Shown here one piece after another: positions 8,590 through 16,333 of a stretch of DNA of 39,790 nt (positions are counted from its first letter, which is position 1; every line of letters starts with the position of its first letter). The DNA is taken from positions 1 through 39,790 of the forward strand of contig JASLHI010000033.1 of NCBI GenBank assembly GCA_030149815.1, given 5' to 3'. The position numbers were made by a program, and so were the translations under genes. The DNA comes from Aquirhabdus sp. (GTDB lineage: Bacteria > Pseudomonadota > Gammaproteobacteria > Pseudomonadales > Moraxellaceae). Below the pieces are notes generated by a model, which worked only from the letters and a program-made list of their open reading frames with translations, did no database searches and had not been told where the DNA came from.

Positions 8590-9117
8590 TTGGAAGCTTC
8601 GAGTATTCCTACAAGTTTCAAATGGGAAGATTCTTTACGATGTACCTTACTCGGGTTAACGGTAAAAAATTATGAAAATATATATATAGATAGAATAAAG
8701 GTAAATGAGTCTAAACCTATCGGTTGTACGAACATGGACAGTTTTCCAGTACATTTTAAATGTGACTTGTTTAATGGTTGGGCCAGATTTGTTCCAGCAG
8801 ATGGAAACCCAGAAGCCTACCTTAACCATGAGGTTGAAGTCGAAATTGCACACGACAGCATAACTGGTCTGCGCATGAGTATAGATCGACAGCATCAAGT
8901 GGTGCCGCTAGCTGAAGCTTTTAGTTATCATGTACGAGGAGAGGTAGATGCGATAAGTTATCATTCTGAACCGAAAGGGAATCGAACAACCTATATCGTT
9001 GCAGGATGTACAACGTTCGCACTAACCTTGGCTGATATCGGGAGTTTAACGCCGAGCGAAGGTGAAATCGTAGAATTTGATGTTCACGGTCTTTCACTTT
9101 GGGATGAGTTGCTTTAG
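8590..9117 (+). CDS. Hypothetical protein of unknown family
   Basis: The open frame of up to 175 aa begins with TTG at 8590, 20 bases after the previous stop, and has only a poor ribosome site. The first ATG in frame is at 8734 (residue 49), also without a clear site. Residues 17-40 (LRCTLLGLTVKNYENIYIDRIKV) and the region after 49 look like ordinary soluble beta-rich protein, with no signal peptide or membrane segment. I do not recognise the family. The weak start could mean a leaderless or coupled TTG start, or that the true 5' end was lost. Palindromic repeats follow it, consistent with past rearrangement here. Confidence 0.6.
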   Translation: MEASSIPTSFKWEDSLRCTLLGLTVKNYENIYIDRIKVNESKPIGCTNMDSFPVHFKCDLFNGWARFVPADGNPEAYLNHEVEVEIAHDSITGLRMSIDRQHQVVPLAEAFSYHVRGEVDAISYHSEPKGNRTTYIVAGCTTFALTLADIGSLTPSEGEIVEFDVHGLSLWDELL

Positions 9118-9126
9118 CTCGGTGAG

Positions 9127-9158
9127 GTGCAATATGCCTAAACACATTACACCCTACG
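9127..9158. repeat. Palindromic intergenic repeat, GTGCAAT...ATTACACCCTACG type
   Basis: GTGCAAT (9127-9133) and ATTACAC (9146-9152) are inverted copies allowing one G-U pair, followed by CCTACG. This pattern resembles short dispersed palindromic repeats common in proteobacterial intergenic DNA. Copy number cannot be seen from one window. Confidence 0.45.
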
Positions 9159-9181
9159 CTTAACTTATTAATGCTTTTGCT

Positions 9182-9200
9182 TTGAAGTCTTCCACTTCAA
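9182..9200. repeat. Small perfect inverted repeat
   Basis: TTGAAGT (9182-9188), loop CTTCC, ACTTCAA (9194-9200). There is no T run on either side, so it is not an obvious terminator. It may act with the neighbouring palindromes to fold the end of the upstream transcript. Confidence 0.4.
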
Positions 9201-9246
9201 GAAGATGAGCTAGGAAATAGCAAAGCACTACTTTACCCCATCTCAA

Positions 9247-9267
9247 CCTTCCCCTTGAAGAGGAAGG
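9247..9267. repeat. Palindromic repeat CCTTCCCC...GAGGAAGG
   Basis: CCTTCC (9247-9252) pairs with GGAAGG (9262-9267), and the inner bases pair almost perfectly. It lies just before the end of the DUF4334 gene on the minus strand. It looks like a degenerate dispersed palindrome rather than a standard terminator. Confidence 0.45.
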
Positions 9268-9281
9268 AGATAAGAAAGAAA

Positions 9282-9836
9282 TTATTTCCTCACAGGCTCT
9301 CTATGCAGCACAAAAAAATACGGCTGCTTCATATGCGGCAAATCCATAATTCCCAATAATGTATTTTCATCCACCTTGCGAAAAACATCATTGATCGGTA
9401 AACCGTTATAAATCATCGTCGCAGAGACCTTGCCACGATATTTAGTCATCCGCATTCTGGCTTTGTATTTATTCGTTTTAATAAATGGAATGATTATCTT
9501 AAAGCAATTCCCAGCAAACTCAGATTTTGGTGGCGGAAAATCTGCCGTCAGTAACCATAATGGTATACGTTCTGGATTCACACGAACAATTTGGTTGCCA
9601 TGTTTAAAGAGCATCGGATCAACCTGATCTGCATTTTGAAACTCTTTTCCATACCAACCATATGCTTCCAATATGCCATCCATACGGTGATTGGTTGGAA
9701 AACCCGATCCATGCCAGCGACCTAACATGAAATCAAGTTCAACAACATCTAATTGGTCATATAGCGCCAAAGCTTCATCTGTGGTCAAAATCCCTTTTTT
9801 TACAGCATTATGAAATATATCAATCGCATTCGTCAT
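9282..9836 (-). CDS. GXWXG / DUF4334 domain protein
   Basis: The 184-aa cytosolic protein has the GXWXG motif near its N-terminus (FMLGRWHGSGF), followed by HRMDGILEAYGWYGKEF. The DUF4334 part is in the second half (KAR.R..KYRG..SATMIYNGLPINDVFR), ending in a short barrel-like segment. GXWXG/DUF4334 proteins are widespread small proteins of unknown biochemistry and may bind hydrophobic ligands. It is the third and last gene of the SDR, monooxygenase, DUF4334 operon, 12 bases after the monooxygenase. This suggests a role in handling the product or substrate of that pathway (inference). Confidence 0.85.
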   Translation of the reverse strand: MTNAIDIFHNAVKKGILTTDEALALYDQLDVVELDFMLGRWHGSGFPTNHRMDGILEAYGWYGKEFQNADQVDPMLFKHGNQIVRVNPERIPLWLLTADFPPPKSEFAGNCFKIIIPFIKTNKYKARMRMTKYRGKVSATMIYNGLPINDVFRKVDENTLLGIMDLPHMKQPYFFVLHREPVRK

Positions 9837-9848
9837 ATTCAGTTTCTC

Positions 9849-11426
9849 TCAAACATTGATAAGATATTCATTTAAATTAAAACGACTCAATTGCTTTCGC
9901 ATCTCAAAAGTTGACCACGGCCAAAGTGTGCTATTTCGACCATTTACATCGATAAAGTAACTACTACATCCACCTGTATTCCAGACTGAATCTTTGAGCG
10001 CATCTTGTACGATAATATTGAAGTTTTCCTGCCGCAGTGGATCCACCTCAATTGTTGTAATCTGCTGTGCGCTCACTTGCTTCAATGCATCGATAATATA
10101 ATTCAACTGCGCTTCGATAATAATCAACGCAGACGAGCTCACCGCCAGATTTGGACCAAACATCAGGAATGCATTTGGGCAACCTGCTGTCATTGTTCCC
10201 ATATAACCAATCGGACTACCCTGCCAAACATCCGCCAATGAGCGTCCGCCTCGACCATAAATATGTTTCAACATTGATGGCTGGCTAATCTCAAATCCAG
10301 TACCAAAAATAATCGCATCGACTTCATGCTGGCCACCGTCACTGGTCGTAATCACCTTACCCTTGATTTCTTTAACACCACTACGAATCACATCAACATT
10401 AGATTGCGTCAGTGCTGGATACCAATTATTGGATTGCAAGACACGCTTACAGCCAATAATAAAATCAGGCATTAACTTCTCGCGTAATACAGGATCTTTC
10501 ACAGTTCTCTTGAGATTAAATAATGCTAGTCGTTGTATCTGCTTCATCAATTGAGGATGCTGCATACTGCCATTCAAAGCCTCGAAGACCCCATAAATCC
10601 CGCCACGCATCACTTGCTGCGTCAGAGGTAACAGCTTGAAGATCGCTTGCGCAGCAGCTGGTAACAGCTGATCCAGCTTGGGCAAAATCCACTGTGGAGT
10701 ACGTTGGATTAAAGTTAATTTGGCAACTTTTGGCTGAATCTGCGGCACAAACTGAATCGCTGATGCACCTGTACCAATAACGGCAACGCGTTTACCTTGC
10801 AAATCATAATCATGATTCCAACGCGCAGAATGGAATGTCTCACCTGTAAATGTATCCAATCCCTTGATCTTTGGATAAACAGGTTCATGCATTGGACCAC
10901 ACGCACCGAGAATAAATCGCGCATGATAAACACCTGCATTCGTCTCAACGACCCAATGCTTCGCCTCATCATCCCAACGAGAATCAAGCATTTCACGATT
11001 GAGTTGAATGTATTGCATTACCCCAAAACGCTGTGCTGTATCCTGCAAATAAGCCTTTATCTCCGCCTGTTCAGCAAAGACTCGACTCCACTTTGGATTC
11101 GGTGCAAAAGAATACGAATACAATGCCGAGGGCACGTCGCAAGCACAACCTGGGTAAGTATTTTCGCGCCAAACGCCACCAATCTCACTCGCTTTTTCTA
11201 GCACAATAAAATCAGTAATCCCTGCTTCTTTAAAGCGAATTGCAGCGCCAATTCCTGCAAAACCAGCACCGAGAATTGCAATATTTACCTTTTGAATAGG
11301 TGCTTTTGGAGTAGATGCTTTTGGAGTAGATGCTTTTTGAATAGATGCTTTTTGAATAGATGCTTTTTCTGCTGTTTTACGGACAGCAGGCTTTCTAGTA
11401 GAAGGTTTCTTTGTTGGTTCAATCAT
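9849..11426 (-). CDS. Flavin-containing monooxygenase, Baeyer-Villiger type
   Basis: The 525-aa enzyme has an FAD-binding Rossmann motif GAGFAGIG (53-60), then EIGGVWRENTYPGCACDVPS. A second nucleotide-binding motif VIGTGASAIQFVP follows, for NADPH. Between them FTGETFHSARW (193-203) fits the Baeyer-Villiger fingerprint FxGxxxHxxxW. Such enzymes insert oxygen next to a ketone to make esters or lactones; some oxidise N or S instead. Residues 22-46 are a five-fold pentapeptide repeat (AS/AP-x-x-K), a basic Ala/Lys tail not needed for the fold. It is co-transcribed with the upstream SDR (18-base gap) and the downstream DUF4334 gene. The substrate is unknown. Confidence 0.88.
   Translation of the reverse strand: MIEPTKKPSTRKPAVRKTAEKASIQKASIQKASTPKASTPKAPIQKVNIAILGAGFAGIGAAIRFKEAGITDFIVLEKASEIGGVWRENTYPGCACDVPSALYSYSFAPNPKWSRVFAEQAEIKAYLQDTAQRFGVMQYIQLNREMLDSRWDDEAKHWVVETNAGVYHARFILGACGPMHEPVYPKIKGLDTFTGETFHSARWNHDYDLQGKRVAVIGTGASAIQFVPQIQPKVAKLTLIQRTPQWILPKLDQLLPAAAQAIFKLLPLTQQVMRGGIYGVFEALNGSMQHPQLMKQIQRLALFNLKRTVKDPVLREKLMPDFIIGCKRVLQSNNWYPALTQSNVDVIRSGVKEIKGKVITTSDGGQHEVDAIIFGTGFEISQPSMLKHIYGRGGRSLADVWQGSPIGYMGTMTAGCPNAFLMFGPNLAVSSSALIIIEAQLNYIIDALKQVSAQQITTIEVDPLRQENFNIIVQDALKDSVWNTGGCSSYFIDVNGRNSTLWPWSTFEMRKQLSRFNLNEYLINV
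11289..11363 (-). repeat. Five 15-base tandem repeats in the monooxygenase 5' end
   Basis: TGCTTTTGGAGTAGA occurs at 11301-11315 and 11316-11330, and TGCTTTTTGAATAGA at 11331-11345 and 11346-11360, with a partial fifth copy. Each unit encodes five residues, so copy-number change keeps the reading frame. Confidence 0.85.
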
Positions 11427-11444
11427 TCTTTAATTACCTATGTT

Positions 11445-12296
11445 TCAATGTTCAGTTGTTGCTGGATGATCTGCAAGTTGATTCACTCGATCTTCATAAC
11501 CTTTTCGCGCGCTACGATCTAAACTGGTCAACACAATATTATCTTTCATTAAACGTCGTAGAGGACGAATTAACCAATTCGGTGTTACACCATAAGCAGT
11601 CGCAACAGGTGCCAAATACTGCGGGACAGCGATCTCAGCAAGATTATCTCTCACTGCCGTCATGATGGCATGAGCAACATCTTCTGGGCTAACAATCGGA
11701 ATTGAAGCTTTGCCTGTACCACTGGATAACTCCGTAGACACTTTTGATGGCATCACGACGGAAACTCCGATCGGCGTATCTCGCAGCTCCTCGCGTAGTG
11801 AACTACTTAAACCAATCACCGCAAACTTCGTTGCACAATAGACACTTGCTCCAGGAATTGGAAAGCGTCCTGCGAGTGAAGCTACATTGACGATATGCCC
11901 GCGTTGACGCGCCTGCATCTTTGGCAAGACAGCTTTCATCCCGTGAATGACGCCACGCAAGTTAATATCAATTTGCGCATCGCTAATTGCCGCAGACTCA
12001 TCCACAAATGCACCCATCGGCATAATGCCCGCATTGTTGATCAGGATATCTACTGCGCCTAATGCTGCTTCAGTCTGTTGAATAAAATCAATGAATGATT
12101 GCTGAGAGCGCACATCCAAGTAGCCACCAAAGCCAGTCACTTGACTTGCTGCGGTCTTTGCCAGATTCTCGTCAATATCGCCTATGGCGACTTTTGCCCC
12201 TGCTCGTGCAAATGCCTTTGCTGTGGCAAGACCAATTCCTCGTCCTCCTCCAGTGATCACCACGACTCGTCCTGCAAACTGCTGCTGCGCTTTCAT
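11445..12296 (-). CDS. Short-chain dehydrogenase/reductase
   Basis: The 283-aa classical SDR has the cofactor motif TGGGRGIG (15-22), the NNAG motif at 87-90, and catalytic S140, Y153 and K157 (YCATK). Asp at 40 after the second strand suggests NAD(H) use. The C-terminal 30 or so residues carry a basic extension. It is first in the operon with the monooxygenase, so it may oxidise an alcohol to the ketone that the monooxygenase then converts (inference). Its promoter region holds a perfect palindrome overlapping a TTGACA-like -35 element, probably bound by the divergent TetR-type protein. Confidence 0.9.
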   Translation of the reverse strand: MKAQQQFAGRVVVITGGGRGIGLATAKAFARAGAKVAIGDIDENLAKTAASQVTGFGGYLDVRSQQSFIDFIQQTEAALGAVDILINNAGIMPMGAFVDESAAISDAQIDINLRGVIHGMKAVLPKMQARQRGHIVNVASLAGRFPIPGASVYCATKFAVIGLSSSLREELRDTPIGVSVVMPSKVSTELSSGTGKASIPIVSPEDVAHAIMTAVRDNLAEIAVPQYLAPVATAYGVTPNWLIRPLRRLMKDNIVLTSLDRSARKGYEDRVNQLADHPATTEH

Positions 12297-12334
12297 TAGG
12301 CATTCTCGAATAGATTTCGTTGCAGGAATGTCTC

Positions 12335-12352
12335 ACATACGAATCCGTATGT
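12335..12352. promoter_or_regulatory. TetR-type operator palindrome in divergent promoter region
   Basis: ACATACGAATCCGTATGT is a perfect 7-base inverted repeat around a 4-base centre. It lies 39 bases upstream of the SDR start. On the minus strand the bases just before it read TTGACA (12355-12350), a consensus -35 box overlapping the palindrome edge. It is the only strong palindrome between the SDR and the TetR gene, so it is the likely autoregulatory and operon operator. Confidence 0.7.
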
Positions 12353-12582
12353 CAATTAACAAGAATGATCAATCCCACGTCACAAAATGCTACCTGTATA
12401 AATTCATATTAATATTTAATAACTTAAAATTATAAATTATAAATAGTTCTATATCGAAGCCTTATTCTAAAAATAACGGCTTGATTCAAGAAAATACAAA
12501 TCAATATAGAGACCTCGCCAGTTGGAATCTGTACAATCAAATCAACCAATTTGATGACTCATTTTTTCGCAATGATGGATCT

Positions 12583-13215
12583 ATGCTGAACAAACACACA
12601 ACAAATGAGCAGACACAAACAGCATCCAATAAGCGCTTGCTGGCTAAGCAGACCAGTCGCACTGCAATCATACATTCAGCAGAAACTTTATTTGGATTAC
12701 ATGGTTTAGATGGTTCAAGTTTGGATGACATTTGCGCACACGCAGGCTATACGCGTGGTGCGTTTTATGGACATTTTAAAGATCGAGATGATTTAATTGC
12801 TGCTGTGATGGCAAATATGCGCCATAGAACACTGGATGCACTGACGCTTGGTTCTCCTGATGAGGACATCCCGACTTTGATCATGCGTTTTATTTCAGCA
12901 ATGTCTTCAGGCGTTTATCCTTTTACCCGTCACGGCGGAATTCGACCTTATCAATTGCTCGATGCATGCGCACGCTCACCTGCAATTCAAGCAGAATACG
13001 TAGAATCTATTAACGAAAGCTTTAGACGCTTAGATGTCATTATCAAGAGCAATCAATCACGCCAGCAATTACGCGATGATATTCCTGCGGAATCATTAAG
13101 TCGTTTGTGCGTCGCGATGGTGATTGGTATTCATACATTGTACGATCTGGAAGTCCCACTGGATTTATTGGGTGATATGCAGACGATGTTTAAGCTGGTG
13201 TCGCCTCCAACATAA
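12583..13215 (+). CDS. TetR/AcrR-family transcriptional regulator
   Basis: The 210-aa regulator has an N-terminal HTH (AIIHSAETLFGLHGLDGSSLDDICAHAGYTRGAFYGHFKDRDDL), typical of TetR. The C-terminal part matches the ligand-binding domain of AcrR/NalC-type members. An open frame reaches back to a TTG at 12481, but the ATG at 12583 is preceded by GATGGA and gives a normal N-terminal arm. It is divergent from the SDR, monooxygenase and DUF4334 operon and probably represses it through the palindrome at 12335-12352. The inducing ligand is unknown, likely the pathway substrate. Confidence 0.88.
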   Translation: MLNKHTTNEQTQTASNKRLLAKQTSRTAIIHSAETLFGLHGLDGSSLDDICAHAGYTRGAFYGHFKDRDDLIAAVMANMRHRTLDALTLGSPDEDIPTLIMRFISAMSSGVYPFTRHGGIRPYQLLDACARSPAIQAEYVESINESFRRLDVIIKSNQSRQQLRDDIPAESLSRLCVAMVIGIHTLYDLEVPLDLLGDMQTMFKLVSPPT

Positions 13216-13221
13216 ATGATA

Positions 13222-13244
13222 GGTAAAAATTTACTCCTTTTACC
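13222..13244. terminator. AT-rich inverted repeat between convergent genes
   Basis: GGTAAAA (13222-13228) and TTTTACC (13238-13244) flank a 9-base loop between the ends of the TetR and DUF4105 genes. The stem is AT-rich and lacks a long T run, so terminator function is uncertain. Confidence 0.35.
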
Positions 13245-15048
13245 AAAAATATTGATACGTTAGCTGATTATCACGATGCGACAATAATAATCTCAAATCA
13301 CTATTCTTCGTCACTTGATACTTCAACTCAAAACGTGTGTCATTCGCCAAAGCTCTGTTTTGTCGTTTTTGAAAAATCTGTGAAAGCTTGAATCCAAATG
13401 CTTCGTATCGATAAACTAATGCAGTTTCACTCACTGCATCGATCTTAGCTGCGCTATCATTAAGCTCTGCACTCAACATGCTATACCCAATTAAATTCTG
13501 GCTGAAATCATAACCAAGACCAAAACCGCCTTGAGCGTACGGTCGATGCAATTCACCAGTAAAAATATCTTGCTGCACACCTGCCGCCAACTCCCAAGAA
13601 AATTTCCTTTCTCCAGCAAGTTTTTGACTAATATCTTCAATTTTCAGGATATGTATAAAATCTGCAGATTGTAATTGAAGCTGATTTTTCTGATAAATTA
13701 ATGAAAAATCCAGCATTTTGAATTCATTATGCGGATTACTATATACACTTAGTAAATCCTTATTAAATAATGAAACATTCAAATACCCACGTCGCTGACC
13801 AATACCTATCCCTAACTCACTCGGCTTTTCACCTAAAGCTGGAGATGGTAGTGACGGCATGAGTTTCTGAGTATCATCACTCACAGGAAGTTGAATACGC
13901 TTCTGAATCAAAAGTTTCTTTTGAGTTTGATATTGTGGTTTATCATCACTGATTTGTTTAAAATTTAAATAAGCTATTAGAAACTCTAAGACTTTCTCTT
14001 GATCAGAAACTTGGAGTTGATCAAGACGATTCAGCTCACCTGTTTTAATATAATCATTAATTTCACGTTGAAGCGCCTCTGGCATATTCTTAAAAGTGAA
14101 ATACAACTTATTTTGATCTGATGGTAAATATTCAACATTCTTAATAAAATCAGGGTGAGTCTGTCGATACTCTTCGATTTGATCAAAGACATATTCAGGC
14201 ATATACCAAGGTGTCGTGCGATCCGTAATTTTAAGATCAGAAATCAGCTCTAAAAGTTCTGCAGAACGATAAGCACAGTTTTGTTTAATAAAATAATAAT
14301 CAATGGAATGTGACTGTAATTCAGCCAAATGATAAATAAATAAAGTCTTTTGTTCTGGGGTTAGATTCAGCGTGTATGCCCAAATATCACGCTGTTCGGT
14401 TTTTGCATAAATCACATCTTGTTTGAAGAACTTACTATTCGCAAAACGCGCGTTATACAGTCCAAACAATCCTTTAAAGACATAATCAAAACCATTATCG
14501 CCATTCGGGATTTGAGCACCATAATTGTAGGCATTATCTAATAAATTTTGACGCTCATCTTGCGCGCCAATCGTAATTAGCACATGACCAAAAGTGGATA
14601 CAGGATTTTTTAAATAACCACTCACCAACAATAAGCGAATGTCTTGATTCACACTTGGAAGATTTTTACAGCGATCTAAAACAGTTGATGATAAATCGGC
14701 TAATTGATGACTTAACCAATAATAACGAGCGGGATATTTACAAATGAGTTCAGGATGACTCGATAAAGCATCAATCGTGGCATCCAACTCGTCTTGTGGC
14801 GTAATTTGAGCCAAATGCTCTGCATCTAAATCACTTAAATAAAAACCATGAGAGGTCACTTCTGCATGATTTTTAAATAAAATGAGTTTCTGCCAAACTG
14901 AACTATCTGCTAAATGAAGACGACTTGCATCATCTTTGAGTGCAGTCTGTTGAAGCTGTAAGGTAGAAATATCTTGTGCATTTGCCTGAGTAATGCACAA
15001 AAACAGGATGCTGACACAAATAGACCTGATGTATAAATGAGTAAGCAT
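13240..15048 (-). CDS. DUF4105 (Lnb N-terminal-like) envelope protein with probable C-terminal beta-barrel
   Basis: The 602-aa protein has a signal peptide (1-24, ending ANA). The DUF4105 domain holds NPVSTFGHVLI, with conserved His H155, and YYFIKQNCAYRS, with conserved Cys C258. This pair resembles the catalytic His and Cys of NlpC/P60-like and Lnb-type acyl-transfer domains. DUF4105 is also the N-terminal periplasmic domain of Lnb lipoprotein N-acyltransferases. Residues from about 410 show alternating aromatic strands and end in YQYFW, a typical outer-membrane barrel end. It is translated 15 bases after the DUF3015 gene. Whether it transfers acyl groups or hydrolyses peptide or lipid bonds is not decided by sequence. 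Confidence 0.85.
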   Translation of the reverse strand: MLTHLYIRSICVSILFLCITQANAQDISTLQLQQTALKDDASRLHLADSSVWQKLILFKNHAEVTSHGFYLSDLDAEHLAQITPQDELDATIDALSSHPELICKYPARYYWLSHQLADLSSTVLDRCKNLPSVNQDIRLLLVSGYLKNPVSTFGHVLITIGAQDERQNLLDNAYNYGAQIPNGDNGFDYVFKGLFGLYNARFANSKFFKQDVIYAKTEQRDIWAYTLNLTPEQKTLFIYHLAELQSHSIDYYFIKQNCAYRSAELLELISDLKITDRTTPWYMPEYVFDQIEEYRQTHPDFIKNVEYLPSDQNKLYFTFKNMPEALQREINDYIKTGELNRLDQLQVSDQEKVLEFLIAYLNFKQISDDKPQYQTQKKLLIQKRIQLPVSDDTQKLMPSLPSPALGEKPSELGIGIGQRRGYLNVSLFNKDLLSVYSNPHNEFKMLDFSLIYQKNQLQLQSADFIHILKIEDISQKLAGERKFSWELAAGVQQDIFTGELHRPYAQGGFGLGYDFSQNLIGYSMLSAELNDSAAKIDAVSETALVYRYEAFGFKLSQIFQKRQNRALANDTRFELKYQVTKNSDLRLLLSHRDNQLTYQYFW

Positions 15049-15063
15049 CCTATATACAAAAAC

Positions 15064-15549
15064 TTATGCAGAACAATGCGCTGCATCTAAGTTATCATTC
15101 ACGATACGGAATAACTCTTCACTATTCTCAGTTGTATTTGCCTGCTGATAGGTTGAGCTTAAAGTATAGTTTGCATAATCTGAACGCAGACGACTGCTCG
15201 CCGCTGGACATGCCATCAGAGTATTGAGTGCCATTAAATGCTCGCCATGACCACTTGCTAAGTCTTGCTCAATTGATGGAAAGTTTTCTTTAATAAATAC
15301 TGCTCTCGCAACAATTTGACCACCGCAGAGTTGCGGAGATAGTGAGTCAGAAAGCACTGCAGTTGTCCCTAAATCCCAAGTCACATTAGAAATAACCGCC
15401 AAGATATTATTAATTCTTCCAAAGATTAACCCACCAAGACCACATTGAGTGTAAATATGTTCGAGACTATAGCGTGGAGCAGCTTGCGCAGGTGCTGCAA
15501 CTGTAAAAGTCACAGACATAATCATCAGTGCAATCATTTTCTTTAACAT
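15064..15549 (-). CDS. DUF3015 family secreted protein
   Basis: The 161-aa protein has a clear signal peptide (1-23, cleavage after AQA). The mature part begins with a Y..EHIYTQCGLGGLIFG motif, then NVTWDLGTTA and C.GG, the pattern of DUF3015 family periplasmic proteins. Conserved Cys in CGLGG, LCGG and MACP may form a disulfide. The start has GGAGAAATGAA upstream. It lies immediately upstream of the DUF4105 gene on the same strand. The two likely act together in the envelope. No enzymatic role is known to me for DUF3015. Confidence 0.85.
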   Translation of the reverse strand: MLKKMIALMIMSVTFTVAAPAQAAPRYSLEHIYTQCGLGGLIFGRINNILAVISNVTWDLGTTAVLSDSLSPQLCGGQIVARAVFIKENFPSIEQDLASGHGEHLMALNTLMACPAASSRLRSDYANYTLSSTYQQANTTENSEELFRIVNDNLDAAHCSA

Positions 15550-15725
15550 TTCATTTCTCCATTTTACTAAATTTCTAAAATCCAGTCACACAAAACATCG
15601 TACAGCTTCTCAACCAATAATGGCACATTGAATCAGTAAATAATCAATTAATTTACATTAATTACAACCACATTACGGATAATCAAACATAAAAGATCCA
15701 TTTAATGAGTTGCCATTAAATAATC

Positions 15726-16319
15726 TCAATGGATTCGCCCTAACCTCTCAAGCAACCTCGCCTTTACATCTATCCACTCATCATCCACGACACTAAAATA
15801 AACAGTATCTCGCTGGAAACCATTCTGTACACACTTATGCTTACGCAGCACACCTTCACGCGTAGCCCCAATTCGAGCAATCGCAGCTTGTGATCTCAAA
15901 TTACGCAAATCTGTCTTTAATTCAACACGACGCATATTCATATTCTCAAATGCATATTGCATCAACAAAAATTTGGCTTCGGTATTAATCGCTGTACGTT
16001 GAGCAGTAGAAGACAACCAGGTATAACCAATTTCAACCACATGATCATTCTGACGTAAATCGAGATAACGCGTACTACCAACAATCTGATCTGTCTGCTG
16101 ATCAATAATACAAAATGGAACCTGTCGGTCTGTTTCAATCAAGCGATGCGCAGAACGAATCCAATTCTGCACATCATCTAAATCTGTAAAGCATGCTCGC
16201 GGTAAATAGCACCAATCATCCGCATGTTGCCCGATTGCAAGTAATCCATTTGCATGAATCAATTCAAGTGGCTCTATACGAACGAACCGTCCAGTTAATG
16301 AAATTTTCGAGTTTGTCAT
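15726..16319 (-). CDS. GNAT-family N-acetyltransferase, RimJ-like
   Basis: The 197-aa protein has the layout of RimJ/RimL-type GNAT enzymes: GRFVRIEPLEL at the start, VGSTRYLDL in the centre, and MRRVELKTD..N.RSQAAIARIGATREGVLRKH, the usual acetyl-CoA-binding region of this subgroup. Substrates in the subgroup include protein N-termini and small amines. An in-frame GTG start at 16334 overlaps the TAG stop of the diguanylate cyclase gene. The ATG at 16319 is preceded by GGA and gives the more typical N-terminus, so I chose it. It is probably co-transcribed with the cyclase gene upstream. Confidence 0.87.
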   Translation of the reverse strand: MTNSKISLTGRFVRIEPLELIHANGLLAIGQHADDWCYLPRACFTDLDDVQNWIRSAHRLIETDRQVPFCIIDQQTDQIVGSTRYLDLRQNDHVVEIGYTWLSSTAQRTAINTEAKFLLMQYAFENMNMRRVELKTDLRNLRSQAAIARIGATREGVLRKHKCVQNGFQRDTVYFSVVDDEWIDVKARLLERLGRIH

Positions 16320-16333
16320 TATTATTCGTTCCA

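Noticed and set aside
11289..11363. CRISPR-like array
   Set aside because: The units are contiguous 15-base tandem copies without spacers, inside an open reading frame.
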